A DNA stretch of 35,177 nt from positions 1 through 35,177 of the IMG/VR virus record IMGVR_UViG_3300042557_000095; one strand, written 5' to 3'. Source of the stretch: a virus. Made by a program: the position numbers and the translations under genes. Position 1 is the stretch's first letter. Every line of letters begins with the position of its first letter. The notes below the pieces were generated by a model. The model saw only the letters and a program-made list of their open reading frames with translations. It did not search any database and was not told the origin of the DNA. This document shows, piece by piece, positions 15,865-23,370 of the stretch.

Positions 15865-17048
15865 CGGAATTGACTATATTTTTTGTTCGCAATCTGCACA
15901 TCAAGTTCAAGATTAAATATCTTGTCTGCTATCCTCTTTTTCTCTTCCCAATTGCTTGTCATAGTGACCACAGGGTAGTAGTAACCTCCTTGCTCAAAGT
16001 AGACTTCGGGTGATTGTATTAACTCCGCTAACCAATTATAGTCAGTCACATTTAAGTAATTACTTCGCAGTTTGTACATTGTAGAATGCTCAACCACGAA
16101 CTTTGTAGCACCTGGGTTTATTCTGTTGAAGTCATCATAGGACCGCATTGCAGTAGCAGAAGCGTTGTATCTAAACTTGCTGCCTTCATACTGCTTAGAT
16201 TCCACGTTCCTTGCTTCTTTGTTTACCAATCTGAAGTGCATTGTATCGTAACCTCCTAACTGATTTAGGAAGTGCAATGCTATTGGTGAGTAGTTAGGAT
16301 TGCAAACAAGTTTAACCCTTACCTCATCCCCGAATCCTACCCCATTGTGCAATTTAATGCCGTATGAGTATGCAGATTGTGGGATTACTGTTGACCCATA
16401 CCAGTCATTGATGGCAGTCGGTGAGATATCAAGCAAACTAAATGATTCCTGTGGGTCTGTTGCGGTTGTTAAAGCACTTCCGCTTGTAGTCCCGTTCTCG
16501 TTGTAAAGTTGCACCGATGGGTAGACATTTGTAGTCACACCACTTGCAAACATATAACCGATATGCAACTTATCGGTAAATGCACATTCCACATTGCTCA
16601 AGTCCCTATTAGTTAACCATTCATTGATGTATGACTTAAAGTAAGTTGGAGATTGAGCAGGATTATAAAAGTCAGGGTAGTAGAAGTTGAATGCTACATA
16701 GGTTTGCTCAAGCAGATTGGTATAGGTTACCCCTCCGTACTCTTCACCATACTTTATGGTGTACTCCTTATAAATGTTATCGTTTGAGGCACTGAATAGG
16801 GTAGTAGCAGGGTTAGGGGTAAAGTATGAAGATGCATAATTCCTCATTATGTTACCTGCATTAAATATCCCTTTTGTGCTTGTCACATCAGGGAACTGCT
16901 TTATTCTTGCTACTAAGGTCGCATCCACATAAACATCAAAGACATACTTAAAGTTTGTTGATGCCACATTGGTGCTGGTTGCTACAAACCAAAGGTCATC
17001 GTGAAGGGATGCGTATTGTTCGGGTATGCTATTAACTGTTATTGCCAT
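15861..17048 (-). CDS. Tail structural protein
   Basis: The 395-residue protein begins MAITVNSIPEQYASLHDDLWFVATS, a start that recurs in predicted tail proteins of Bacteroidetes phages. It is rich in Tyr, Asn and Thr, with beta strands (TNFKYVFDVYVDATLVARI) and no membrane segment. It is coupled to the 675-residue tail gene by a 4-bp overlap. The two probably act together at the tail tip, but no motif fixes its exact role. Confidence 0.55.
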   Translation of the reverse strand: MAITVNSIPEQYASLHDDLWFVATSTNVASTNFKYVFDVYVDATLVARIKQFPDVTSTKGIFNAGNIMRNYASSYFTPNPATTLFSASNDNIYKEYTIKYGEEYGGVTYTNLLEQTYVAFNFYYPDFYNPAQSPTYFKSYINEWLTNRDLSNVECAFTDKLHIGYMFASGVTTNVYPSVQLYNENGTTSGSALTTATDPQESFSLLDISPTAINDWYGSTVIPQSAYSYGIKLHNGVGFGDEVRVKLVCNPNYSPIALHFLNQLGGYDTMHFRLVNKEARNVESKQYEGSKFRYNASATAMRSYDDFNRINPGATKFVVEHSTMYKLRSNYLNVTDYNWLAELIQSPEVYFEQGGYYYPVVTMTSNWEEKKRIADKIFNLELDVQIANKKYSQFR

Positions 17049-17050
17049 AA

Positions 17051-17743
17051 TTACTTGTTCTCTTCATTAATTAGCGAAGCAGCCTGTTTTATGTACAACC
17101 TCACATCTCCACCAACTGCTTCTGCCATTTTGTTATAAAATTGGTCATTAAATACCTGAGTAATGGCATCATCAAAGAATCCCGTTCTCGGTAATCCCCT
17201 TTGCTTTATCTTTCTTGCGATTAGGTAGGCAGTGGTTCTGCCAGTGTTTAATTCGGAAACAGACTTTCTTTTCCTTTGTAGACCCGATAGGTTATACTTT
17301 TGGTCTTCCCTTCTTGCTAACTTTGAGTTTCTCTTTACCCACTTTTGGATAGCGGTAACCATTGGACCATTGATGGAAGGGTATGCAGACCTAAACCGAT
17401 ATGGTGAATTAGGTGTTCCTGTATTGAAACCTTTTACCCCTTTGTTTACAAAGTCATAATACTTTGCTGCTTCTGAACTCTTAGGATAACCGATGTCTAT
17501 AAGATAAGACCCGTTTGCCTTTATGATATCACCTTGCTGAATATCCCTTTCAAGTCTACCTGTATCGGTCTTATTATCATTAATCAAGTTCTTCTGCACC
17601 TGAATAATGAATCTTGCAGCATAAGCAATCATTACCTTCTCAACGAATGGTAATTCCTTTAATGAGGCATAATCTTTACGCTTTAATGCCTCCGATTCAA
17701 TTATCGCATCATCTACTACTACAACTGTATCAACTTTTGCCAT
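17051..17743 (-). CDS. HK97 gp10-like tail completion / minor tail protein candidate
   Basis: The 230-residue protein is basic and has FIIQVQKNLINDNKTDTGRLERDI, which resembles the TGxLRxS region of HK97 gp10-type head-tail joining proteins, followed by YYDFVNKGVKGF and a conserved-looking C-terminal KIKQRGLPRTGFFDDAI. These segments are frequently seen in gp10-like tail completion proteins. It overlaps the preceding -1-frame ORF by 14 bp in the tail operon. Confidence 0.55.
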   Translation of the reverse strand: MAKVDTVVVVDDAIIESEALKRKDYASLKELPFVEKVMIAYAARFIIQVQKNLINDNKTDTGRLERDIQQGDIIKANGSYLIDIGYPKSSEAAKYYDFVNKGVKGFNTGTPNSPYRFRSAYPSINGPMVTAIQKWVKRNSKLARREDQKYNLSGLQRKRKSVSELNTGRTTAYLIARKIKQRGLPRTGFFDDAITQVFNDQFYNKMAEAVGGDVRLYIKQAASLINEENK

Positions 17744-17903
17744 AACTCTTCCGTATTAATTCATTATCGTGCTCCATCTTCGCTTTGAGGTAGGCAAGGT
17801 CATTGAGAAAGTTTATGACAGGTAAGTTAAATGCTTCGTCAAGTGTGATTCCTTCAAACTCGGCAACCAGTTTGGTTTGGTATATCCATCCATAATGGTG
17901 CAT
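17730..17903 (-). CDS. Overlapping -1-frame ORF: C-terminal part of a tail assembly chaperone, or separate 57-residue gene
   Basis: The frame is -1 relative to the 225-residue gene and overlaps its last 91 bases. From MHHYGWIYQTKLVAEFEGIT onward the sequence is protein-like with good helices (LDEAFNLPVINFLNDLAYLKAKMEHD). The frame stays open without stops back to the T9 run at 18010-18018. Siphovirus tail chaperones such as lambda G/GT have this overlapping arrangement, with the second frame made as a frameshift fusion. It could instead start at the ATG at 17903. Confidence 0.65.
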   Translation of the reverse strand: MHHYGWIYQTKLVAEFEGITLDEAFNLPVINFLNDLAYLKAKMEHDNELIRKSYGKS

Positions 17904-18490
17904 AAAACCTGATGCACTTCTTCCGCTTTCTTCCTCTCCACTCCCTGCTCCATCATCTGTTGGACCATATAGTCCTGAGAATTCTTTATCCAAAGTCTGT
18001 ATACTTGATAAAAAAAAACCACCGAACCTAAAACGGATTGGATAGGTGCTTCAAGCATATCCTGTGCGTAGTCACTATGTTTACCTGCATCGTACTTGTC
18101 ATCTACCCATCCCAAGAATACTTTCTTCTGTGGTATTACCATACACGCCATTATCTTATGCAAGTTACCCATCACATCAGAACTAAAGTGCTTACTCTCT
18201 ATGTACCTGGAGGCAGGGATATTCCGCACATCGTAAACGCACTTGTACCTTCTGCCATTAATCTTCAGCACCTTTACTGCTTCGGGTTTTATATCCTCAT
18301 TGATAAAAGCAATGGATTCAAGCAAAGGTCCAAGTTCCTTAACGGGTAAACTATCAATCTGATTCTCCGTTTGGTTGGTAAGTATTGAAGCAACCTTTAC
18401 GCTTATATCAAGGTCAGTAAGGTCCTTGCTATTCGCATAGAGTTCATTAATCTGCTGGTATTGGAATACTGTAACGTTTGACCAATTCAT
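17813..18490 (-). CDS. Tail assembly chaperone (G-like, zero-frame product)
   Basis: The 225-residue protein starts MNWSNVTVFQYQQINELYAN; residues 1-160 form a helical domain with SKDLTDLDISVKVASILTN. It lies upstream of tail completion, tail-tip and tape measure genes and overlaps an open -1 frame, as G/GT chaperones do. The coding character of the zero frame stays good to about residue 203 (KKAEEVHQVLCTIMDGY) and weakens after that, so most of the tail may be genuine rather than readthrough. Its stop at 17813 lies inside the -1 frame. Confidence 0.6.
   Translation of the reverse strand: MNWSNVTVFQYQQINELYANSKDLTDLDISVKVASILTNQTENQIDSLPVKELGPLLESIAFINEDIKPEAVKVLKINGRRYKCVYDVRNIPASRYIESKHFSSDVMGNLHKIMACMVIPQKKVFLGWVDDKYDAGKHSDYAQDMLEAPIQSVLGSVVFFYQVYRLWIKNSQDYMVQQMMEQGVERKKAEEVHQVLCTIMDGYTKPNWLPSLKESHLTKHLTYLS
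18010..18018 (-). other. T9 slippery run, candidate -1 frameshift site
   Basis: Codons 158-161 of the chaperone gene read GTT TTT TTT TAT, giving nine T residues in a row. A -1 slip here enters an open frame that continues without a stop to 17732 and would give a fusion of about 253 residues. The position before the -1 ORF matches G/GT logic. The slip could instead occur nearer GGTTTTATG (about 17905), where -1-frame coding quality begins. Confidence 0.45.
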
Positions 18491-18521
18491 AATGTTAAAT
18501 AGTTTAAATGTGAGTAAGTGT

Positions 18522-18713
18522 TCAAGTATTCAGATAGTCAATAGTTGTCTTCTGTGATGCCCATTTAGATTTCAGAGCATCTATTTTCTGTTGTACCTTC
18601 TTATCTTTCTTGGTTAGTCTATATGACTTCCCATTACTTGCCTTGTAGTTATTCTTAGTTGCTTTATACATATATGCTTGAGGATTTGGAGTCATTGTGA
18701 TAGGTTTAAGCAT
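18522..18713 (-). CDS. Small basic hypothetical protein
   Basis: The 63-residue product (MLKPITMTPNPQAYMYKATK) is Lys/Tyr-rich with a C-terminal helix (KDKKVQQKIDALKSKWASQK). It is the first gene after the late promoter candidate and its structured leader, and precedes the tail chaperone. A nucleic-acid-binding role would suit the charge, but there is no recognisable motif. Confidence 0.55.
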   Translation of the reverse strand: MLKPITMTPNPQAYMYKATKNNYKASNGKSYRLTKKDKKVQQKIDALKSKWASQKTTIDYLNT

Positions 18714-18954
18714 AGTTAGTCCTAATCAGGTTTTAACCATCCTTTGCCCTACCACAAACATTATGCTTTGAGTTTCCTCGCCACTGCTTAAGGTTAGGTA
18801 GTACTCAACTGATTAACTACCCGTTACAATCACTTTTTGAGTTTCAGTACTCAAGATGGAAGGGTTTTGTAATTCGCACTCCCTTGGCAATCTCCATCAT
18901 CCCATTCTGTTGCCTTAAACCTTTTGACCGAACCGAGATTAAAAACGCATAAGT
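18714..18954 (-). ncRNA. Structured leader of the late operon
   Basis: No gene of more than 20 codons is seen here. The minus-strand RNA can form GATGG/CCATC (18855-18859 with 18894-18898) enclosing AAGGG/CCCTT (18860-18864 with 18881-18885); TTGAGT/ACTCAA with a 6-nt loop (18837-18854); and GGTAGT/ACTACC (18797-18802 with 18816-18821). TTGAGTACT and GAAACTCAAA each occur twice, allowing alternative pairings. A leader with switching structures, a small RNA or a processing region is possible. Confidence 0.45.
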
Positions 18955-18962
18955 CAAAGGTA
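18955..18962 (-). promoter_or_regulatory. Late promoter candidate (-7 element TACCTTTG)
   Basis: The minus strand carries TACCTTTG, a perfect match to the Bacteroidetes -7 form TAnnTTTG. The expected -33 TTTG at a 19-bp spacing is missing (CCGT there); the nearest TTTG is 24 bp upstream. It sits just past the early terminator and upstream of all structural genes. A weak -33 suggests dependence on an activator, perhaps the sigma-like protein at 25583-26098. Confidence 0.5.
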
Positions 18963-18986
18963 TCAATCTGAAAAATAGGGTACGGA

Positions 18987-19023
18987 CAAAAAATAACCCA
19001 TACAGATTACGGCTGCATGGGTT
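18987..19023 (-). terminator. Terminator of the early/terminase transcription unit
   Basis: On the minus strand AACCCATGCAG, loop CCGTAAT, CTGTATGGGTT form an 11-bp stem with one G-U pair, followed by ATTTTTTG. Read from the plus strand the wobble would be a mismatch, so the structure suits minus-strand transcripts. It lies past the terminase and HNH genes and just before the late promoter candidate. Confidence 0.88.
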
Positions 19024-19025
19024 TG

Positions 19026-19062
19026 AAAAGAGAACTCTTTTATAGAGGTCTATAATCAGACC
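19026..19062. repeat. Two short inverted repeats next to the terminator
   Basis: AAAAGAG/CTCTTTT around two bases (19026-19041) is directly followed by GGTCT/AGACC around six bases (19047-19062). Neither has a U-tract. They belong to a run of symmetric sites in the gene-free region and could be protein-binding sites or extra hairpins. Confidence 0.5.
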
Positions 19063-19107
19063 CGAATAAACACCGTAATTATCTAATCGGATTGACTATG
19101 CGAAAAT

Positions 19108-19156
19108 ACTAAATATTTTAGATAACCAACTTTTTTAGTAAAATATTTTAGTTGGT
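19108..19156. repeat. AT-rich block with direct and inverted repeats (origin- or packaging-like)
   Basis: AAATATTTTAG occurs twice (19111-19121 and 19141-19151), and ACCAACT at 19125-19131 is inverted as AGTTGGT at 19150-19156. The block is nearly pure A/T and lies beside 11-bp tandem repeats. The combination resembles a DNA unwinding element next to iterons, or a terminase recognition site given its place past the terminase genes. Confidence 0.4.
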
Positions 19157-19166
19157 AGTTTAAGAC

Positions 19167-19199
19167 TACTTAGTCCCTACTTAATCCCAACTTGGTCCT
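19167..19199. repeat. Three imperfect 11-bp tandem repeats
   Basis: TACTTAGTCCC, TACTTAATCCC and AACTTGGTCCT follow each other without spacers, ending at the HNH stop codon. An 11-bp period places equivalent bases on the same face of the helix, as in iterons or protein arrays. Confidence 0.6.
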
Positions 19200-19667
19200 T
19201 TAGGCGAATGAATATTCTTTGAATAATTCTTTTGACTTTTGATTATAAACCAGTTCTGCCTCTTCTATTGTTTTGTAAGTTCCAAGTCTAATCTGCTTAC
19301 CTTCTTGCATAATTCTTGCAATATATCCTGTTCCATTCCTGCTAACACCTTTTGGAAGTTGTTTATTTAACCAACCATTATTATTAGCAGAATTTTGCGA
19401 AACTGTGCATTCCCTTAAATTCTCAATTCTATTGTCTGTCTTGATTCTATTTATATGGTCTATGTACTTTGGTAAGTATTTATGATTAAGTAGAAATATA
19501 ATCCGATGGCAGTAATATTGTTTGCCTTGATATTTTACTTGTTTGTATATTCCTAATTCATGCTTATACCCTGCAATTTTACCTTTCTTTTGAGGACCAT
19601 TAGAAACATTCCAATAAAGTTCCCCATCTTCATAAAACCATAAGTTAGATGCAATTTCGTATGTCAT
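19200..19667 (-). CDS. HNH homing endonuclease with AP2 domain
   Basis: The ATG at 19667 (MTYEIASNLWFYEDGELYWN) is preferred to a TTG 24 bp upstream. The 155-residue protein has an HNH_3-type core (YYCHRIIFLLNHKYLPKYID followed by HINRIKTDNRIENLRECT) and a C-terminal AP2 DNA-binding domain (GYIARIMQEGKQIRLGTYKT with an EEAELVYNQ helix). Such free-standing enzymes often sit next to terminase genes in phages. The gene is AT-richer than its neighbours. It lies directly downstream of the large terminase gene without interrupting it. Confidence 0.9.
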   Translation of the reverse strand: MTYEIASNLWFYEDGELYWNVSNGPQKKGKIAGYKHELGIYKQVKYQGKQYYCHRIIFLLNHKYLPKYIDHINRIKTDNRIENLRECTVSQNSANNNGWLNKQLPKGVSRNGTGYIARIMQEGKQIRLGTYKTIEEAELVYNQKSKELFKEYSFA

Positions 19668-19712
19668 ATTACTATTTCTTATAAATAGCAATCTTATGCA
19701 AATATGTACCAG

Positions 19713-20885
19713 TTAACAAAAACTATATCTACCACTCCCTACATTCTTTTGGAGGTGTTGCCAAGCAAGGGACAGACTAACCACGCAGTCATCGTGGAAT
19801 CCTTGAGGTGCTGAATACTTTACCCCGAAGGAAGTGTACTGATACTCAAAGATTTCAAGTTCATCCACGATAGGACCTGGTGGGAAGGTTATCTTCCTTT
19901 GATGAATAGCGGAGGCAAGACCCTCCATAAGCATCTGCTTTGAGGTAGAACTAAACTTATACCCTTGAACATCTAATCCTTCCCTTTGCATATCCTCAAA
20001 GATTGGGTCACCTACCCCCGTAGAATCCATAAGGATAGGTGCTTTAGGTAGATTGACAATGTACTCCTTTGTTTGCCTCCAATCCCTTTGGAATCTTTCG
20101 TAATGGCACACAGACCCATTCTTATCAAGTCCAATCACCACAGTCCAGTCTACTGCTTTGGCAAGGTCTATGCCGTAACAAGCAACAGGATTGGTAGACA
20201 TTGGGAAGATACATTGCCTTATGTAAGCAGACCCGAATGGATTGGCAGCGTTCTCAGCAGGGTTTGCCATATACTCTTGTTCAAAGACTACCTCAGGCAG
20301 TTGCATCCTTGCACTATCAACCTCACTCTTATCTATGTACGGATTGTCATAAGTGCTGAACTTGAAACTTTGCCAATCTTCCTCACCCCAGTTCCCTTTC
20401 ATAAACAAAGAGTAAAAGTAGTTTTTCCCCTTTGGAGTAGACAAGAACAATGCCTTGCCCTTGTAATCCGTTAGGGTAGGTCTGATACTATTTAACCAAC
20501 CGCCTTCAAGGTCGGGGATGAATGATGCCTCATCAATGATGCAAAGGTGAAACTTCAATCCACGGAGGTTATCTAACCTTTCACCCGTAAAGAATCGGAT
20601 TGTACCACCAGTAATGAAGGTGATGACAAGGTCTGCCTCATTCTTCTTGTATATCTCAAGAGGTAACATCTCAATCAACTCCTGAAAGAATATCTTACCA
20701 AGTTGATAGGTTGGTGTAATGTATGCCACCCTCTTACCCTCTATACCGCTTTCTAAGGCAATTGTCTGACTGATTAAGGATTTGCCAAACCTTCGCCCTG
20801 CCATCATCACGATAAACCTTTTATCGCAGTCTATGACCTTCTTTTGGGCATCGTGTGGATTGTAAAGTTTTACGTTAGCGGTCAC
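19713..20885 (-). CDS. terL: Terminase large subunit
   Basis: The 390-residue protein packages DNA into the procapsid. The ATPase domain has Walker A GRRFGKS (30-36), Walker B LCIIDE with Glu119 and a coupling motif FLSTPKG (148-154). The RNase H-like nuclease domain shows acidic residues in YGIDLAK (Asp240), ILMDSTG (Asp287) and GFHDDC (Asp365/366). All key residues are present, although the protein is somewhat shorter than many large terminases. It overlaps the small subunit gene by 11 bp. Confidence 0.95.
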   Translation of the reverse strand: MTANVKLYNPHDAQKKVIDCDKRFIVMMAGRRFGKSLISQTIALESGIEGKRVAYITPTYQLGKIFFQELIEMLPLEIYKKNEADLVITFITGGTIRFFTGERLDNLRGLKFHLCIIDEASFIPDLEGGWLNSIRPTLTDYKGKALFLSTPKGKNYFYSLFMKGNWGEEDWQSFKFSTYDNPYIDKSEVDSARMQLPEVVFEQEYMANPAENAANPFGSAYIRQCIFPMSTNPVACYGIDLAKAVDWTVVIGLDKNGSVCHYERFQRDWRQTKEYIVNLPKAPILMDSTGVGDPIFEDMQREGLDVQGYKFSSTSKQMLMEGLASAIHQRKITFPPGPIVDELEIFEYQYTSFGVKYSAPQGFHDDCVVSLSLAWQHLQKNVGSGRYSFC

Positions 20886-21303
20886 GGGTAATCTTTATCT
20901 CACTTACCTCATGTTTATTCTCGGTCTTCTCAACGAGGTTGTTCAATCTTTGGGTTATGGATGGATTAAATATCCCTGCCATGCCTCCCTTAATTTGGTC
21001 ATCCCTGATTTCCTTCCTTATGCGTGTACAGATACCGACAAAATCCTCGTACCTTCCTTCCCGATTGCTAAAATAGTGGTCCATTTGTGACATTATGCCT
21101 TGTCTAAAGCAATAAATATCAAACCCCTCCATAGTTAACGGGACTTCTTTCTCCCTTACCACAGGCTTTGCCATACCTCCGACCCAATCCTTAACCTTGA
21201 TGGGATTTGCTTTGGTATGTTCGCAATACTCTTGGAAGAGGTCATACATCACTTCGGGTGATTCTATTGCTTTAGGTCTTCCTTTACCTTTCTTCTTTTC
21301 CAT
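20875..21303 (-). CDS. terS: Terminase small subunit
   Basis: The 142-residue protein begins with a basic MEKKKGKGRPKAIES and has a DNA-binding helical region (MYDLFQEYCEHTKANPIKVK, TMEGFDIYCFRQGIM). The C-terminal VEKTENKHEVSEIKITRDR is typical of small terminase subunits of Bacteroidetes phages. It recognises the packaging site and delivers DNA to the large subunit, whose gene it overlaps. The upstream stop touches its start codon. Confidence 0.85.
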   Translation of the reverse strand: MEKKKGKGRPKAIESPEVMYDLFQEYCEHTKANPIKVKDWVGGMAKPVVREKEVPLTMEGFDIYCFRQGIMSQMDHYFSNREGRYEDFVGICTRIRKEIRDDQIKGGMAGIFNPSITQRLNNLVEKTENKHEVSEIKITRDR

Positions 21304-21974
21304 TATTTCAGTTTTGTAAGTACCCTATTGTGTACTAAGTTTAGTTCATGCTTCCATTGTTCGTTCTGTCCTTCTCTTGGGAGGAATTGGTCCACTGCGT
21401 TTGATACTGATTGAATACCTGCGAAGTAACCCCAAGGCATAGGAATTGCATTATTGCAGTCATCTATGACCAGTGTACCGCCTACCTTTAGGATTGGGAG
21501 ATAGTTCTTGAGGTCTGCCATTACAACCTCATAAGTATGTCCTCCATCTATGTAAAGCACATCAGGAGGATTCTGTGCGGCAAGATTCACCGCAACGGGA
21601 TTGGTTGAATCTAAGGTGATTAATTCATAATCATCCGCAATCTTAAATGTGTCATGCAGTTTCTTGATGTCTGCTTCGTAGTCAGATTCCCAATGTCCAT
21701 CACTTGTGTCAAGAGGAGTGATGCCGATTCGCCTAACCTTCTTGCCATGTCTATCCGCTAATATCCGTATAAGTCCGAGAATCTGACCTCTGAAGACCCC
21801 GATTTCCATAAAGGTAAACTCTTGAGGCATCTTTTGTACTATCTCATTCCACATCCAAAGGAAGCATCTCTCACCGAATCCGAATGCGTTTGCTTCAATC
21901 CAGTCCCTATACTCTTTGAGTTCTTGGTCCGCATTGACCTTATCGGTGTATTCTTTAACTATCCATTCCATCAT
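21303..21974 (-). CDS. Class I SAM-dependent methyltransferase (Methyltransf_24-like)
   Basis: The 223-residue protein has a class I Rossmann signature: motif I FMEIGVFRG (55-63), acidic ITPLD/ITLDS strand ends, YIDGGHTYEVVMADL (141-155) and GGTLVIDDCN (165-174). This is the Methyltransf_24 pattern, often linked to sugar or natural-product modification and related to cephalosporin hydroxylase-type folds. It is the last of a cluster with three glycosyltransferases and probably methylates a glycan or a protein. Its start overlaps the PLOD-type glycosyltransferase gene by 4 bp. Confidence 0.75.
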   Translation of the reverse strand: MMEWIVKEYTDKVNADQELKEYRDWIEANAFGFGERCFLWMWNEIVQKMPQEFTFMEIGVFRGQILGLIRILADRHGKKVRRIGITPLDTSDGHWESDYEADIKKLHDTFKIADDYELITLDSTNPVAVNLAAQNPPDVLYIDGGHTYEVVMADLKNYLPILKVGGTLVIDDCNNAIPMPWGYFAGIQSVSNAVDQFLPREGQNEQWKHELNLVHNRVLTKLK

Positions 21975-22591
21975 AATAAGTAAAATTTGCTCATGTCAGT
22001 CTTTCCGTTCCCATGAATGAACATCGGGAAGGTATGCGTTTTATTGTTGTACAATCTATTGTACGTTAGCGTAAAGTCACCTTCAACCTCAAACGCAACC
22101 GATTGAAAGATGTTACAATAGTCAAGTCCTATCTTGTCAGGCATTGCAAGGTATCGTTCTGTGTACCAACGCTGGTCATCATCTTCAAACCTCGGAGGAT
22201 TGGTATTGTAAATATTTATGAAGTGTTCCTTGTTTCCGTAAATCTGCCCACTGTTCAAGAACTTCCATTCGTGGTTAACCACTGGGAACATTCCCATCTT
22301 GTGCGTATCGGGATAGCAACCTTTTTCACTTGATACTATCATCGGGTAGTCCTTCTTTTTAAACTTAAACTCTTGGGGACCTGCTATGCAGTAATTATCG
22401 TAAGCATCAAGGTAGATAAACTCATCCGTATCGGTTGAACAAAGGTATTCATAAAGTCCTATAATCTTAGTGCCAAACCCTTTCCATTCTGTTACGATTG
22501 GATGGTAATCCCAACCATGCCGTTTAAGAGATTCTTCCAACTTCAACCAACCTCGGTGCTGTGGATTGTCAAGTGATACTATTACTTTCAT
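21971..22591 (-). CDS. PLOD-type glycosyltransferase
   Basis: The 206-residue protein has the short catalytic domain seen in procollagen lysyl glycosyltransferase-like (PLOD/GT25-related) enzymes: DEFIYLDAYD (57-66) as the metal-binding acidic motif, PMIVSSEKGCYPD, FLNSGQIYG, then EDDDQRWYT and a C-terminal FIHGNG. It would transfer a sugar to a protein or glycan. The gene overlaps its neighbours on both sides by 4 bp, so it is in one operon with the GT2 and methyltransferase genes. Confidence 0.75.
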   Translation of the reverse strand: MKVIVSLDNPQHRGWLKLEESLKRHGWDYHPIVTEWKGFGTKIIGLYEYLCSTDTDEFIYLDAYDNYCIAGPQEFKFKKKDYPMIVSSEKGCYPDTHKMGMFPVVNHEWKFLNSGQIYGNKEHFINIYNTNPPRFEDDDQRWYTERYLAMPDKIGLDYCNIFQSVAFEVEGDFTLTYNRLYNNKTHTFPMFIHGNGKTDMSKFYLL

Positions 22592-23370
22592 TGAAAAGGA
22601 TTATAATATATTGGTCTTGTTCCGTGATAGTATTCATGGGTCATTTTTATGACTTGTTGTGTTACCTCCGAACTGTGTTTCTCTTTCCAAGTTTGGTATT
22701 CCGTTTCACCTTTGTCAATATGCTCTATCTCAATATGAGGCAGGAAGACATTCCACATACCTGCAACTGTTGACCTATGAGATGCTAAAACATCATCATA
22801 ACCATAGAGGTTAGGTTGACAAAGATACCCTATTTTGTCAAGCAAAGCGGATGAATACATCTGACAAGTTCCTATAATGTGATGGCACTTCTCAACTATT
22901 ATCCACCTCTGACCTGCGAAGTGTGGTAGCATTATTAACTCACTTCTCCAGTCAGGTAATGCGTGATTCGGTTCTTCCCAACAATCCTTTCGCTTCAGAC
23001 CTACAATACCTATCTTAGGTTCACGCTCAATTGCCTCAACCATTTCCTTAACCCAATCAAGATAATTAATGGTAACATCGTTATCCATCTTGATGCAATG
23101 CTGACCTGCTTTACGATTCTTCCAAGCAAGGTTAACCGCTTCAGCAGTTCCAATGTTCTGTTCATTTGTGATTAGGTTTATTAAACCAACTTTTGCCCAA
23201 GAATTCAGTATTTCTTTAGTTTCATTGCATGAATTATTATCTATCACCCAAACATCATGCTTATCAAATACATATTGAAGATATAATGATTTTAAAACTT
23301 TGTCTGTAAGTTCTGACCTTTTATTCTCTTCAGTGTCATGCACTGCCATTGCTATTAAGACTTTATCCAT
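22588..23370 (-). CDS. GT2-family glycosyltransferase
   Basis: The start is set at the ATG at 23370 (MDKVLIAMAVHDTEENKR), which overlaps the stop of the small gene before it; an upstream in-frame start would run through that gene. The 260-residue product has a GT-A fold signature: VWVIDNNSCNET (40-51), NIGTAEAVNLAW and the metal-binding DND in CIKMDNDVTI (Asp96, Asp98). It belongs to a three-gene glycosyltransferase cluster and likely builds a glycan on a virion component or alters the host surface. Confidence 0.85.
   Translation of the reverse strand: MDKVLIAMAVHDTEENKRSELTDKVLKSLYLQYVFDKHDVWVIDNNSCNETKEILNSWAKVGLINLITNEQNIGTAEAVNLAWKNRKAGQHCIKMDNDVTINYLDWVKEMVEAIEREPKIGIVGLKRKDCWEEPNHALPDWRSELIMLPHFAGQRWIIVEKCHHIIGTCQMYSSALLDKIGYLCQPNLYGYDDVLASHRSTVAGMWNVFLPHIEIEHIDKGETEYQTWKEKHSSEVTQQVIKMTHEYYHGTRPIYYNPFQ

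Noticed and set aside
18714-18954. tRNA or tmRNA in the gene-free region
   Set aside because: No T-arm (GGTTCRA) with matching acceptor stem or CCA end could be found; the hairpins do not form a cloverleaf.
18797-19199. CRISPR-like array
   Set aside because: The repeats are short (9-11 bp), adjoining or irregularly spaced, without unique spacers of constant length.
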